The position numbers and the translations under genes were made by a program. Shown one piece after another: positions 26,706 to 37,648 of a stretch of 64,000 bases of DNA; the first letter of the stretch is position 1, and the number at the start of each line of letters is the position of its first letter. This stretch comes from Bradyrhizobium lablabi (GTDB taxonomy: Bacteria; Pseudomonadota; Alphaproteobacteria; Rhizobiales; Xanthobacteraceae), in NCBI RefSeq assembly GCF_018129385.1, contig NZ_JAFCLN010000026.1, positions 19,458 through 83,457 of the forward strand, given 5' to 3'. Under the pieces are notes generated by a model. It had not been told where the DNA came from, ran no database searches, and worked only from the letters and a program-made list of their open reading frames with translations.

Positions 26706-27089
26706 TGGGTGATTCCTCTTTCGGGACTCACCTAAGGATTAGTCTTGGCAGAAGAACGGACGGCCGCTTCACGATCGGGTGACAGCGGCGCGTTGTCGCG
26801 TCTGTCCCGCCGTCGTTCGAATTCGCGAGCTATCTCAAGCACTTTGTTCCGTCGGGCAAATCAGCGAAAACCTGTCCAGCCCGCCGCGCAAAAATATTTC
26901 GCTTTTCAATTCTGAAAATCAGAAGTATTGGTGTTGCCGTCTCATTCCGATGAGGGGCGTCGGCCGTCGTCACCGAACGTTGGGATGAGGTGCGGTGGAC
27001 GCTTTGGCGTGGTGAATTTCACCAGACGAAAACGTCGAGGCGTACGGCGAAGTCGTGTGGTTCTGGCGCCGCTATGCAGGCGCTAAGTC

Positions 27090-27350
27090 TTGCGGAGCTA
27101 TCCGCAAGGCGACGGTGACAACAAAGCGCTCTCACCGGGAAGATCACGTATAAGCCGTAAAGCCATTGCGCAGGGGATGTCGGAGTGTTCTCCGCTCACC
27201 TGTATGCTCGTGTGCATTTTTTCGTTGCGCAAGCAGCGCACACGAGACCTCGGGTGCAGCGCGCACCCGGCATTCCCTGCGCCCTCTCTCGTTAGAGGCG
27301 CGATGAGATTGGAAAAGCTCGGATGCAAATCGCGTCGCGAGAACGCAAAC
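27090..27350. repeat. Bradyrhizobium-type degenerate dispersed repeat
   Basis: Contains words I recognise from a repeat scattered through Bradyrhizobium genomes, often mis-annotated as short ORFs: GCGAGAACGCAAACACA, CGCACACGAGACCTCGGG and GGTGACAACAAAGCGCTCTC. Open frames across it are not protein-like. Recognition is from memory, not from a search. Confidence 0.5.
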
Positions 27351-27361
27351 ACACATTCAGT

Positions 27362-27464
27362 CGTCATCCCCGCGTATGCGGGGATCCAGTATTCCAGAGG
27401 CCGCCGTGATAGAACCGAAAAGCCGCGGCGTACTGGACCCCCGCATGCGCGGGGGTGACGACCG
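27362..27464. repeat. MITE-like inverted repeat with CGTCATCCCCGC ends
   Basis: The left end GTCATCCCCGCGTATGCGGG and GATCCAGTA mirror the right end TACTGGACC and CCCGCATGCGCGGGGGTGAC. Each end also forms its own hairpin. Short enough to be a non-autonomous element or a structured intergenic RNA. It lies between the dispersed repeat and glyA. Confidence 0.75.
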
Positions 27465-27656
27465 GTGTTTGAGCCCAGGCCGGAACCTTGCCACCCCCGC
27501 CATCCCCCACCATATCTTGCATAAATATCAACCGGCTACCGCAATGGCTTGGCCATTCCGGCCCGATATGGTATCCGGCAGGGACCATCTTCCGACCGCC
27601 ACCCAAGACCGCCCGCAGTCCCCTTAAGTGGCTGCGGCGGTGGAGATATTTCGCCG

Positions 27657-28958
27657 ATGAGCTCTTCCGCCAAAACCGCGTCCGCGCCCGACTCGTTCTT
27701 CAGGGCCACCCTTGCCGAGGCCGACCCGGAAATCGCCGCCGCGATCAAGGGCGAACTCGGCCGGCAGCGCCATGAGATCGAGCTGATCGCCTCGGAAAAC
27801 ATCGTCAGCCGCGCCGTGCTGGAAGCGCAGGGCTCGGTGATGACCAACAAATATGCGGAAGGCTATCCGGGCGCGCGCTACTACGGCGGTTGCGAATGGG
27901 TCGACGTCGCCGAGACGCTGGCGATCGAGCGCGCGAAAAAGCTGTTCGGCGCGAACTTCGCCAACGTGCAGCCGAACTCCGGCAGCCAGATGAACCAGGC
28001 GGTGTTCCTGGCGCTGCTCCAGCCCGGCGACACCTTCATGGGCCTCGACCTGGCGGCCGGCGGCCATCTCACCCACGGCTCGCCCGTCAACATGTCCGGC
28101 AAGTGGTTCAAGGCCGCGCACTACACCGTGCGCCGTGAGGATCAGCTCATCGACATGGATGCGGTGGCGAAGCAGGCCGAGCAGGTGAAGCCGAAACTGA
28201 TCATTGCCGGCGGCTCCGCCTATTCGCGCGCGTGGGACTTCAAGCGCTTCCGCGAGATCGCCGACAGCATCGGCGCTTATCTGATGGTGGACATGGCGCA
28301 CTTCGCCGGTCTGGTTGCGGGCGGCGTGCATGCTTCGCCGGTGCCGTACGCGCATGTGACGACCACCACCACGCACAAATCGCTGCGCGGCCCGCGTGGC
28401 GGCCTGATGCTGTGGAACGACGAGGCGCTCACCAAGAAGCTGAACTCGGCGATCTTCCCGGGCCTCCAGGGCGGCCCGCTGATGCATGTCATCGCCGCCA
28501 AGGCGGTGGCGCTGGCCGAAGCGCTGCGTCCCGACTTCAAGATCTACGCCAAGAACGTCGTCGAAAACGCCAAGGCTCTGGCGGAAACGTTGCGCGGGCA
28601 TGGCCTCGACATCGTCTCGGGTGGAACCGACAATCACCTGATGCTGGTCGACCTGCGGCCGAAGGGGCTGAAGGGCAACGTTTCGGAAAAGGCGCTGGTC
28701 CGCGCCGCCATCACCTGCAACAAGAACGGCATCCCGTTCGATCCGGAAACCCCGTTCGTCACCTCGGGCCTGCGTCTCGGCACCCCGGCGGCGACCACGC
28801 GCGGCTTCGGCGTTGCCGAGTTCAAGCAGGTCGGAGGTATGATCGCCGAAGTCCTGAACGCGCTGGCGCAGTCGTCGGACGGCAAGGCGCCGCTGGTGGA
28901 AGCTGCGATCAAGGAACGGGTCAAAGCGCTCACCGATCGCTTCCCGATCTACACTTAA
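27657..28958 (+). CDS. glyA: Serine hydroxymethyltransferase
   Basis: Interconverts serine and glycine with tetrahydrofolate in the cytoplasm, the main one-carbon source. 433 residues from ATG 27657 (MSSSAKTASAPDSFFRATLA); the upstream extension of the frame is not protein-like. Motifs: IELIASENIVSRAVLEAQGS, KYAEGYPGARYYGG, and VTTTTTHKSLRGPRGG with the PLP lysine in THKS. It is the first gene of the glyA-nrdR-rib-nusB-thiL run. Confidence 0.97.
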   Translation: MSSSAKTASAPDSFFRATLAEADPEIAAAIKGELGRQRHEIELIASENIVSRAVLEAQGSVMTNKYAEGYPGARYYGGCEWVDVAETLAIERAKKLFGANFANVQPNSGSQMNQAVFLALLQPGDTFMGLDLAAGGHLTHGSPVNMSGKWFKAAHYTVRREDQLIDMDAVAKQAEQVKPKLIIAGGSAYSRAWDFKRFREIADSIGAYLMVDMAHFAGLVAGGVHASPVPYAHVTTTTTHKSLRGPRGGLMLWNDEALTKKLNSAIFPGLQGGPLMHVIAAKAVALAEALRPDFKIYAKNVVENAKALAETLRGHGLDIVSGGTDNHLMLVDLRPKGLKGNVSEKALVRAAITCNKNGIPFDPETPFVTSGLRLGTPAATTRGFGVAEFKQVGGMIAEVLNALAQSSDGKAPLVEAAIKERVKALTDRFPIYT

Positions 28959-28970
28959 GGTCCTCGCCGG

Positions 28971-29453
28971 ATGCGCTGTCCAAGCTGCAACAGTCTCGAT
29001 ACGCAGGTAAAGGACTCGCGTCCGACCGAGGATTCCGCCGTGATCCGGCGGCGGCGGGTGTGCATCGCCTGCAATTTCCGCTTCACCACCTTCGAGCGGG
29101 TGCAGCTCCGCGAACTCACCGTCATCAAGCGCAACGGCCGCCGCGTGCCGTTCGACCGCGACAAGCTGGTGCGCTCGCTGCAAATCTCCTTGCGCAAGCG
29201 CCCCGTGGATGCCGAGCGGCTGGAGAAGATGGTGTCCGCGATCGTGCGCGAGCTCGAAAGCGGCGGCGAGGCGGAGGTCTCGTCGGAGGCGATCGGCGAG
29301 ATCGTGATGGAGCATCTGCGCCAGCTCGACGACGTCGCCTATGTCCGCTTCGCCTCGGTCTACCGCAATTTCCGCGAGGCCAAGGATTTTGAAGCCGTGC
29401 TGGGCGAACTCTCCAGTGAAGAGGACGCGCGGCTCGCCACGATACGCAAATGA
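28971..29453 (+). CDS. nrdR: Transcriptional repressor NrdR
   Basis: 160 residues: an N-terminal zinc ribbon (MRCPSCNSLDTQVKDSRPTE and RRRVCIACNFRFTTFER, four Cys) and an ATP-cone (VIKRNGRRVPFDRDKLVRSL). Represses ribonucleotide reductase genes according to ATP/dATP state. It begins 12 bp after glyA and overlaps ribD by four bases (ATGA), a conserved order in alphaproteobacteria. Confidence 0.97.
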   Translation: MRCPSCNSLDTQVKDSRPTEDSAVIRRRRVCIACNFRFTTFERVQLRELTVIKRNGRRVPFDRDKLVRSLQISLRKRPVDAERLEKMVSAIVRELESGGEAEVSSEAIGEIVMEHLRQLDDVAYVRFASVYRNFREAKDFEAVLGELSSEEDARLATIRK

Positions 29454-30595
29454 TCTTCCGGATCCTGGAAGACCAGTTCGCGCAGAAATCCAAAGAAGCG
29501 AAAGCCGCGGACCGGCGTTTCATGGAGCTTGCGCTTACGCTCGGCCGCCGCGGGCAGGGCCGCACCTGGCCCAACCCCGCCGTCGGCGCGGTGGTGGTGA
29601 AAGATGGCATCATCGTCGGCCGCGGCTGGACCCAGCCCGGCGGCCGCCCGCATGCCGAGCCGGAAGCCCTACGGCGCGCCGGCGAGGCGGCGAGGGGCGC
29701 CACGCTCTACGTGACGCTGGAGCCATGCTCGCATTTCGGCAAATCGCCGCCTTGCGTCGATGCGGTGATTGCATCCGGCATTGCCCGCGTCGTCTCCGCA
29801 ATCGAGGACCCCAATCCGGAGGTCGCAGGCCAAGGCCACGCCAGACTCCGCGCCGCTGGCATCGCCGTGGATATCGGCCTCTGCGCCGCGGAAGCCGCCC
29901 ACGACCATGCCGGCCATTTCCGCCGCATCCGCGACAAGCGCCCGCACGTCATCCTCAAGCTGGCGGTCTCCGCCGACGACAAGATCGCCGCCGCCGGCCA
30001 CAGGCCGGTCGCGATCACGGGCGAGGCGGCGAAGACGCGCGTTCATCTCCTGCGCGCGCAGTGCGATGCCATCCTCGTCGGCATCGGCACCGTGCTGGCC
30101 GACGATCCCATGCTGACCTGCCGCCTGCCGGGCATGGAGTCCCGCTCGCCGGTGCGGGTGGTGCTGGACCGCAGCTTGCGCATTCCCGGCACCGGCAAAC
30201 TCGTGCATTCCGCCCGCCAGACGCCGCTCTGGGTGATCGCGTCGGAAACCGCCGAAGCGCCCGCCGCGATGAAGCTCGGCGCCGCCGGCGCGCAGGTGAT
30301 CCGTATCGCCCCTACAACGGCGGGGCTTGATCTGCCCGCCGTGCTGCATGCGCTGGCGGAAAAAGGCATCACGCGGCTGATGGTCGAAGGCGGTGCACGA
30401 GTGGCGTCGTCGTTCATTTCGGCTGATCTGGTCGACGAAATCTGGCTGCTGCGCGGACCCGATACCGTCGGCGCCGACGGCGTTCCCGCGCTGAACGCAT
30501 TGCCGCTCGCCGCAATCACGCAGTCGCCCGCGTTCAAGGTCCGTGCTAGCGAGACGCTCGGAAAAGACTCCCTTACTGCTTATGAGCGTGCCTGA
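29450..30595 (+). CDS. ribD: Bifunctional riboflavin deaminase/reductase RibD
   Basis: 381 residues. The N-terminal deaminase has WPNPAVGAVVVKDG, the zinc His in RPHAEPEAL and the zinc cysteines in LEPCSHFGKSPPC. The C-terminal reductase shows AQCDAILVGIGTVLADDPML and RLMVEGGARVASSF. Catalyses the second and third steps of riboflavin synthesis. The start overlaps nrdR and the stop overlaps ribE by one base (TGATG). Confidence 0.95.
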   Translation: MIFRILEDQFAQKSKEAKAADRRFMELALTLGRRGQGRTWPNPAVGAVVVKDGIIVGRGWTQPGGRPHAEPEALRRAGEAARGATLYVTLEPCSHFGKSPPCVDAVIASGIARVVSAIEDPNPEVAGQGHARLRAAGIAVDIGLCAAEAAHDHAGHFRRIRDKRPHVILKLAVSADDKIAAAGHRPVAITGEAAKTRVHLLRAQCDAILVGIGTVLADDPMLTCRLPGMESRSPVRVVLDRSLRIPGTGKLVHSARQTPLWVIASETAEAPAAMKLGAAGAQVIRIAPTTAGLDLPAVLHALAEKGITRLMVEGGARVASSFISADLVDEIWLLRGPDTVGADGVPALNALPLAAITQSPAFKVRASETLGKDSLTAYERA

Positions 30596-31203
30596 TGTTC
30601 ACGGGTATTGTCACCGATGTCGGCGAGATCGCCAGCCTGAAGCCAGTGGCGCAGGGGCAGTTGCACCGCATGCGCATCGCCTGCCGCTATGACCAGTCAA
30701 CCATCGCCGATGGCGCCTCGATCGCCTGCAACGGCGTGTGCCTCACGGTGGTCGCCTCGGGCGTCGACGGCGGCAAGACCTGGTTCGACGTCGATGCCGC
30801 AGCCGAGGCGCTGGGCATGACCACGGCAAAGCACTGGGCAACCGGAACCAAACTCAATCTCGAGCGCGCGCTGAAAATCGGCGATGAACTCGGCGGCCAC
30901 ATCGTGGCCGGCCATGCCGACGGCATCGCGACCATCGAAAAGCGCGACGATCTGCCCGATATGGCCCGCTTCGAGCTGCGAACCACGCGGGAGCTCGCGC
31001 GTTTCATCGCGGCAAAGGGTTCCGTGACGCTGGATGGCGTCTCGCTGACGGTCAACACCGTGCAGGACGTGACATTTTCGGTGCTGATCATCCCGCACAC
31101 GCTCAATGTCACCACGCTCGGCGCATGGCGCGCCGGCAGCGAGGTCAATATCGAAGTCGATCTGATGGCGCGCTATGCGGCGCGGCTGTCGGAAATGAAG
31201 TGA
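30595..31203 (+). CDS. ribE: Riboflavin synthase alpha chain
   Basis: 202 residues starting MFTGIVTDVGEIA, the invariant start of the family, with two lumazine-binding barrels (ACNGVCLTVV in the first; SVTLDGVSLTVN in the second). Dismutates two lumazine molecules to riboflavin. Coupled to ribD. A palindromic repeat pair separates it from ribH. Confidence 0.96.
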   Translation: MFTGIVTDVGEIASLKPVAQGQLHRMRIACRYDQSTIADGASIACNGVCLTVVASGVDGGKTWFDVDAAAEALGMTTAKHWATGTKLNLERALKIGDELGGHIVAGHADGIATIEKRDDLPDMARFELRTTRELARFIAAKGSVTLDGVSLTVNTVQDVTFSVLIIPHTLNVTTLGAWRAGSEVNIEVDLMARYAARLSEMK

Positions 31204-31251
31204 CGGCGACCCTTGGCATTGCAGGCCGTCGCGCCTACAACGCCGCCAACC

Positions 31252-31351
31252 CCTCATGGTGAGGAGGCGCGCAGCGCCGTCTCGAACCATGAAGGTCCGA
31301 AAAACAAGTCATCCTTCGAGACGCGGCCGAAGGCCGCTCCTCAGGATGAGG
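31252..31351. repeat. Pair of palindromic repeat units between ribE and ribH
   Basis: Unit one (31252-31295) has CCTCATGGT and ACCATGAAGG arms with an inner GGCGC-GCA-GCGCC stem. Unit two (31310-31351) has CATCCTTCGAGACGCGGCC and GGCCGCTCCTCAGGATGAGG. Same family as 22795-22912 but in a different arrangement. It sits inside an operon and would form RNA hairpins in the transcript. Confidence 0.82.
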
Positions 31352-31373
31352 ACCGAGCGAGTGGAAAGAGCTT

Positions 31374-31865
31374 ATGGCAGACGCGCGGCGCGCACCCCTG
31401 AAAGACACGACCGACATCGCGGGCGCACGCGCGCTGATCGTCGAGGCGCGGTTCTATGACGACATCCAGGACGCGATGCTGGAAGGCGCGCTGGCCGAGC
31501 TCAAGGCGGCCGGCGTCTCCCACGACGTCATTACGGTAACCGGCTCGCTGGAAATCCCGGCTGCAATCGCGATCGCGCTCGATGCCGCCGAGAAGACCGG
31601 AAAGCCCTATGACGCCGTGATCGCGCTCGGCTGCGTCATCCGCGGCGACACCATTCATTTCGAGATCGTCTCGATCGAATCCTCGCGCGCGCTGATGGAT
31701 CTGGCGGTGGCGCGAAAGTTTCCGCTCGGCAACGGCATCATCACCGTCAACACGGAGGAACAAGCCTGGGCGAGGGCGCGCGCTTCTGAGCTCAACAAGG
31801 GCGGCGATGCCGCGCGCGCGGCGCTTGCGATGTTGCGCATCAAACGCCGTCTGGCAAAATCCTGA
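31374..31865 (+). CDS. ribH: 6,7-dimethyl-8-ribityllumazine synthase
   Basis: 163 residues with ALIVEARFYDDIQDAMLEGA, VTGSLEIPAAIAIAL and GCVIRGDTIHFEIV, where the catalytic His lies. Makes the lumazine substrate of RibE. Ends three bases before nusB. It starts 22 bp after the palindromic repeat, with its own GGAAAGAG ribosome site. Confidence 0.95.
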   Translation: MADARRAPLKDTTDIAGARALIVEARFYDDIQDAMLEGALAELKAAGVSHDVITVTGSLEIPAAIAIALDAAEKTGKPYDAVIALGCVIRGDTIHFEIVSIESSRALMDLAVARKFPLGNGIITVNTEEQAWARARASELNKGGDAARAALAMLRIKRRLAKS

Positions 31866-31867
31866 CC

Positions 31868-32353
31868 ATGGCCGAAAGCAGCAAAAAACCGGCAGAGAGG
31901 AAGGCCAACCGGCGCGGTGCGGCCCGGCTCGCCGCCGTGCAGGCACTCTACCAGATGGATATCGCTGGCGCCGGCATCAACGACGTGTTCGCCGAGTTCG
32001 AGAGCCACTGGATCGGCAACGAGGTGGAGGGCGAAAAATACCTGCCGGCGGAAGCTGCCTTCTTCCGCGACATCGTCTCCGGCGTGGTGCGCGATCAGGC
32101 CAGGCTCGATCCCCTGATCGACGATGCCCTGTCAAAGGGCTGGCCGCTGAAGCGCATCGACGCGATCCTGCGCGCCGTGCTGCGCGCCGGCTCCTACGAG
32201 CTGGAACACCGCAAGGACGTGCCCGGCCGCGTCGTCGTTTCCGAATATGTCGACGTCGCGCATGCCTTCGTCGAAAAGGACGAAACCGGCATGGTCAACG
32301 CCGTGCTCGACCAGATCGCACGCCAGTTCCGCGCCGACGAGTTTGTGCGGTAG
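31868..32353 (+). CDS. nusB: Transcription antitermination factor NusB
   Basis: 161 residues, all-helical: NRRGAARLAAVQALYQMDIA at the N-terminus and RVVVSEYVDVAHAFVEKDET near the C-terminus, both family hallmarks. Binds boxA RNA with NusE in rRNA antitermination. Adjacent to ribH, as in most proteobacteria. A repeat pair follows before thiL. Confidence 0.95.
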   Translation: MAESSKKPAERKANRRGAARLAAVQALYQMDIAGAGINDVFAEFESHWIGNEVEGEKYLPAEAAFFRDIVSGVVRDQARLDPLIDDALSKGWPLKRIDAILRAVLRAGSYELEHRKDVPGRVVVSEYVDVAHAFVEKDETGMVNAVLDQIARQFRADEFVR

Positions 32354-32388
32354 GTGGAGGTAAGCGGAAGATGATTCCGGCCGTAGCC

Positions 32389-32510
32389 GTCATCCTGAGG
32401 TGCCGTAGCGAAGCGAAGGCCTCGAAGGACGACGGCGTGGCGCGGCCGCCGCAGCATCCGGGCCGTCCATCCTTTGAGGCTCGCAAGAGCTCGCACCTCA
32501 GGATGACGGG
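32389..32510. repeat. Palindromic repeat pair abutting the thiL start codon
   Basis: Unit one (32389-32433) pairs GTCATCCTGAGG with CCTCGAAGGACGAC around GCGAAGCG-type bases. Unit two (32463-32510) pairs CCGTCCATCCTTTGAGG with CCTCAGGATGACGGG, with an inner GCTCGC/GAGC stem. The AGGA of the last arm (32500-32503) lies seven bases before the thiL ATG and so serves as its ribosome site. Confidence 0.8.
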
Positions 32511-33512
32511 ATGACCAGCGGAAACCCGAACCCGTCCGGTGAAGACTCGCTGATCGCGCGCTACTTCAAGCCGATCGCGACCGATGCCGGCGCGTTCAGC
32601 CTCGATGACGATGCGGCCGCGCTGAGGGCGCAGGGCGAGGACATCGTGGTCACGACGGATGCCATCGTCGAGGGCGTGCACTACTTGCCGAATGATCCGC
32701 CCGACACCATCGCGCGCAAGGCGCTGCGCGTGAACCTGTCCGATCTCGCTGCCAAGGGCGCAACGCCGGCCGGCTTCGTGATGACGCTGGCATTGCGGAC
32801 GGCCGACGACACCTGGCTGAAGCCGTTCGCGCAGGCGCTGGGCGAGGATGCTGCTCTGTTCGGTTGCCCGCTGCTGGGCGGCGACACCGTCTCCACACCG
32901 GGTCCGATGACGATCTCGATCACCGCGCTCGGGCGGGTGCCGACCGGCAAGATGGTTCATCGCTCCGGCGCCAAGCCGGGCGACCGGGTCGTTGTGACCG
33001 GAACGATCGGCGACGGCGTGCTCGGCCTCGATATCCTCAATGGCGGTGCTGCAGCCAAAGCGCTCGCTGCCGATGCGGCAGCGCGAGAGATGCTCACCGG
33101 CCGTTACCGCGTGCCGCGGCCGCGCAATGCGCTTGCCGTCGCGGTGCGCGATCACGCCAGCGCGGCGATGGACGTCTCCGACGGCCTCGCCGGCGATCTG
33201 ACAAAACTCTGCGCCGCCTCCGGCGTCTCTGCCGCGATCGACGCATCCAGCATTCCGCTATCGCCCGTCGCTACCGCGCTGTTCGGGCAGGGCGTCGCAA
33301 AGCTCGAGACATTGATCTCCGGCGGCGACGATTACGAAATCCTCTGCACCATTCCTGAAGACCGCTTCGAAACCTTCGCGGCGGCCGCCCGGCAGGCCGG
33401 CGTGGCCGTGGCCTCGATCGGCGCGATCATCGCCGGCACCAACGTGCCCTCGTTTCTCGACGCGCAGGGCAGGGAACTTGTGCTGACCCGCCGCTCCTGG
33501 AGCCATTTTTGA
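32511..33512 (+). CDS. thiL: Thiamine-monophosphate kinase
   Basis: 333 residues. Phosphorylates thiamine phosphate to thiamine diphosphate. Motifs: FSLDDDAAAL and VVTTDAIVEGVHY (ATP/Mg-binding acidic residues), LSDLAAKGATPAGFVMTLAL, MDVSDGLAGDL and SGGDDYEILCT. ATG 32511 directly follows a palindromic repeat that supplies the ribosome site. Last enzyme gene before a 209-bp gap and hppA. Confidence 0.95.
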   Translation: MTSGNPNPSGEDSLIARYFKPIATDAGAFSLDDDAAALRAQGEDIVVTTDAIVEGVHYLPNDPPDTIARKALRVNLSDLAAKGATPAGFVMTLALRTADDTWLKPFAQALGEDAALFGCPLLGGDTVSTPGPMTISITALGRVPTGKMVHRSGAKPGDRVVVTGTIGDGVLGLDILNGGAAAKALAADAAAREMLTGRYRVPRPRNALAVAVRDHASAAMDVSDGLAGDLTKLCAASGVSAAIDASSIPLSPVATALFGQGVAKLETLISGGDDYEILCTIPEDRFETFAAAARQAGVAVASIGAIIAGTNVPSFLDAQGRELVLTRRSWSHF

Positions 33513-33721
33513 GAATCTGATGAAAACCACGCTTCCGGGCGTAAATAGCTGCCGAAATCGACGGTTTTTCCCCTTGGCGGCGTTGCGCCGGGGGTGCGAT
33601 TTTGGCATGGTCCCGGCCGATTTGAGGCCGCCCTATTGGGCAGGGAAGGCCTCCTTTTTATGCGCCCGCCGCGTCCGCGGCGCCGGCGTGGGGATGACAC
33701 CAGGGATCTGAGGCACATTCA

Positions 33722-35836
<2,115 letters not shown>

Positions 35837-35856
35837 GCACGGCTACATCGCAAAAG

Positions 35857-35888
35857 AAGAACCCCGCGGCTCGCGCCGCGGGGTTCTT
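35857..35888 (+). terminator. Intrinsic terminator after hppA
   Basis: Perfect 14-base stem (AAGAACCCCGCGGC with GCCGCGGGGTTCTT), four-base TCGC loop, then GTTT. It lies between the convergent hppA and Bug genes and, with A-rich bases upstream, could act in both directions. Confidence 0.92.
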
Positions 35889-35917
35889 GTTTGGCGGAAC
35901 GGAGAGACGCCGCCGCC

Positions 35918-36925
35918 TCAGTTCACATCCATCTGCAAGCCTTCGCGCTTGATGATCTCGCCGAACTTCGCGGTCTCGGCAGTGATGAAATCGGAAAACT
36001 GCTGCGGCGTGCCGTAGTCGGTGCGGGCGCCCATCGCGGCAATGTTCTTTTTGGTGTCCTCGCGCTCCAAAAACACCTTGATCTCCTTGTTGAGCGCATC
36101 GATCACGGGAGCGGGCGCCGCCTTCGGCAGGAAAATGCCGAACCATGAGGAGACGTCGAATTTCGCCAGCTCCGGTGCACCGTCCCGCATGGTCGGAAGG
36201 TTGGGGGCTGAGGCGCTGCGCTCCGGGGTCGTGACGCAAAGGCCGGTGAGCTTGCCGGCCTCGACCTGCGGCAGCGTGGGATACAAATTGTCAAACAGGA
36301 TCTGGATGTCGCCGGCGAGCGCCGCCTGCAATGCGGGGCCCGCGCCGCGGAACGGCACGTGCTGCATCTTCAAGCCGGTCAACTGTAGGAACCATGCGGC
36401 CGTGAGGTGAGGGCTCTGCCCGACGCCGGAGGAGGCATAGTTCAGCTTGTCCGGATTGGCCTTGATGAACGCGATCAACTCGGGAATCGACTTGATCCCG
36501 GTCGAAGGATGGGACGAGACGATGTTCGGAATCCGGATCAGATTGCTGACCGGCTGGAGCTGATCGGACTTGTAGGTCAGGTTGCGGAAGATGCTGTAGG
36601 CGATGGCGTTGGGGCCGGGGTTGCCGACCAGGATGGTGTGGCCGTCGCCCTTGTTGCGCACGACTTCAGCCGTCCCGATCGTGCCGCCGCCACCCGAGCG
36701 GTTCTCCACGATGGCCGACTGGCCCCACGCAGTCTGTAGATGTGCGGCCAGCATGCGGCCCATCACGTCGGTGCTGCCGCCGGCGGCGGCCGGAACGATC
36801 AGTCGAACGGTTTCGGTCGGCCGCCAGTCTCCGGCGCCGAGACTCGCACGCGGAAGGATGGCGGCGGTCGAGAGCGCGGCGGCTCCGGTCAGTATGCGTC
36901 GGCGCGAAAAGGATTTGGTAGTCAA
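35918..36925 (-). CDS. Bug/TctC-family binding protein with Tat-like signal
   Basis: About 335 residues. I place the start at TTG 36925, which follows CAGGGAGAGAAGACG and gives TTKSFSRRRILTGAAALST, a twin-arginine-like signal at the right distance; ATGs further up would add an unlikely leader. The mature part has TETVRLIVPAAAGGSTDVMG, ENRSGGGGTIGTAEV and VPFRGAGPALQAALAGD, Bug-family signatures. No tctAB nearby. Ligand unknown. Confidence 0.85.
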   Translation of the reverse strand: MTTKSFSRRRILTGAAALSTAAILPRASLGAGDWRPTETVRLIVPAAAGGSTDVMGRMLAAHLQTAWGQSAIVENRSGGGGTIGTAEVVRNKGDGHTILVGNPGPNAIAYSIFRNLTYKSDQLQPVSNLIRIPNIVSSHPSTGIKSIPELIAFIKANPDKLNYASSGVGQSPHLTAAWFLQLTGLKMQHVPFRGAGPALQAALAGDIQILFDNLYPTLPQVEAGKLTGLCVTTPERSASAPNLPTMRDGAPELAKFDVSSWFGIFLPKAAPAPVIDALNKEIKVFLEREDTKKNIAAMGARTDYGTPQQFSDFITAETAKFGEIIKREGLQMDVN

Positions 36926-37064
36926 CGTCTTCTCTCCCTGCTGGTTATTGCTTTGACGGCGAGCGTAGGGAGTACGGAACAGTCCGGCAAGCGGCGCCTT
37001 GGCGCAGGGGTTCATCCCTTCGGCGAGGCAGGGCGCCGATGGGTCTGACCGCAATACGGAATTA

Positions 37065-37541
37065 TCAGTTGAAGCTGAGCAGCTTGAACAGCGGTGTCAG
37101 ATAGCTGAGTTCCTGGCCCGACGTCGGCGTCGTACGGCTGATGAAGTCGAAGATCCTGCCGTCCTTCAGGCCGTAATTGGCGAGCCGCTGCACCTGGCGA
37201 TTCCTGTCGAAATAGATCGCGATCACCCGCTGGTCGACGACCTGCTGGTTCATGAACGCGACCTTCCGCTCCGTTCGCTGCGAGATGTAGTAAAACACCT
37301 CGCCGTTGAGCGTAGCGACGGTGGAAGGCGTGCCCATCACGATCAGCACCTGGTCCTGGCTGGCGCCGATCGGAATCTGCTCGAGCGCGCCCGGCGGCAG
37401 GATATAGCCCTTCTGGAATTGCTCGCCGGCGCACGCGCCCAGCGCGAGGCAAACGGCGGCAACGGCCGTAACTGCGCGCCAGCGTGCCAACATACCGCGC
37501 AGCGGGGCCGCGCTCATTCCTGTCTGGCCGAATTCGATCAT
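37065..37541 (-). CDS. bamE: Outer membrane assembly lipoprotein BamE
   Basis: 158 residues from ATG 37541; ATG 37517 is an alternative. A lipoprotein signal ends in the lipobox LGAC (VAAVCLALGACAGEQF). The SmpA/OmlA fold follows: GALEQIPIGASQDQVLIVMG, GTPSTVATLNGEVFYYISQ and IAIYFDRNRQVQRLANYGLK. Part of the Bam complex that inserts outer-membrane proteins. Divergent from the Cbp3 gene, the usual rhizobial arrangement. Confidence 0.9.
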   Translation of the reverse strand: MIEFGQTGMSAAPLRGMLARWRAVTAVAAVCLALGACAGEQFQKGYILPPGALEQIPIGASQDQVLIVMGTPSTVATLNGEVFYYISQRTERKVAFMNQQVVDQRVIAIYFDRNRQVQRLANYGLKDGRIFDFISRTTPTSGQELSYLTPLFKLLSFN

Positions 37542-37648
37542 ATGTGGAACTGATCCGTCCCCTTGCGCACGGCGAGGCGTTGACGTACCGGGCAGCGCAT
37601 CCGATTGCAACAGGCGCGGGCCGGTCGGGCTCGCATGCGGAACCCACG

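Larger units (their letters stand above)
26706..27656. other. Repeat-rich intergenic region upstream of glyA
   Basis: 950 bp with no supported gene. The first 380 bp are featureless to me. From 27090 on it contains two repeat families (listed separately). About 190 bp directly before glyA must hold its promoter; I see no riboswitch that I could defend. Confidence 0.5.

Noticed and set aside
27090..27458. 122-codon plus-strand frame
   Set aside because: Lies wholly in dispersed repeats of a type commonly mis-called as genes.
27470..27656. Glycine or SAM riboswitch before glyA
   Set aside because: I could not match conserved aptamer cores by eye; a covariance-model scan would be needed to claim one.
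27624..29315. 563-codon minus-strand frame over glyA and nrdR
   Set aside because: Antisense to two certain genes; composition not protein-like.
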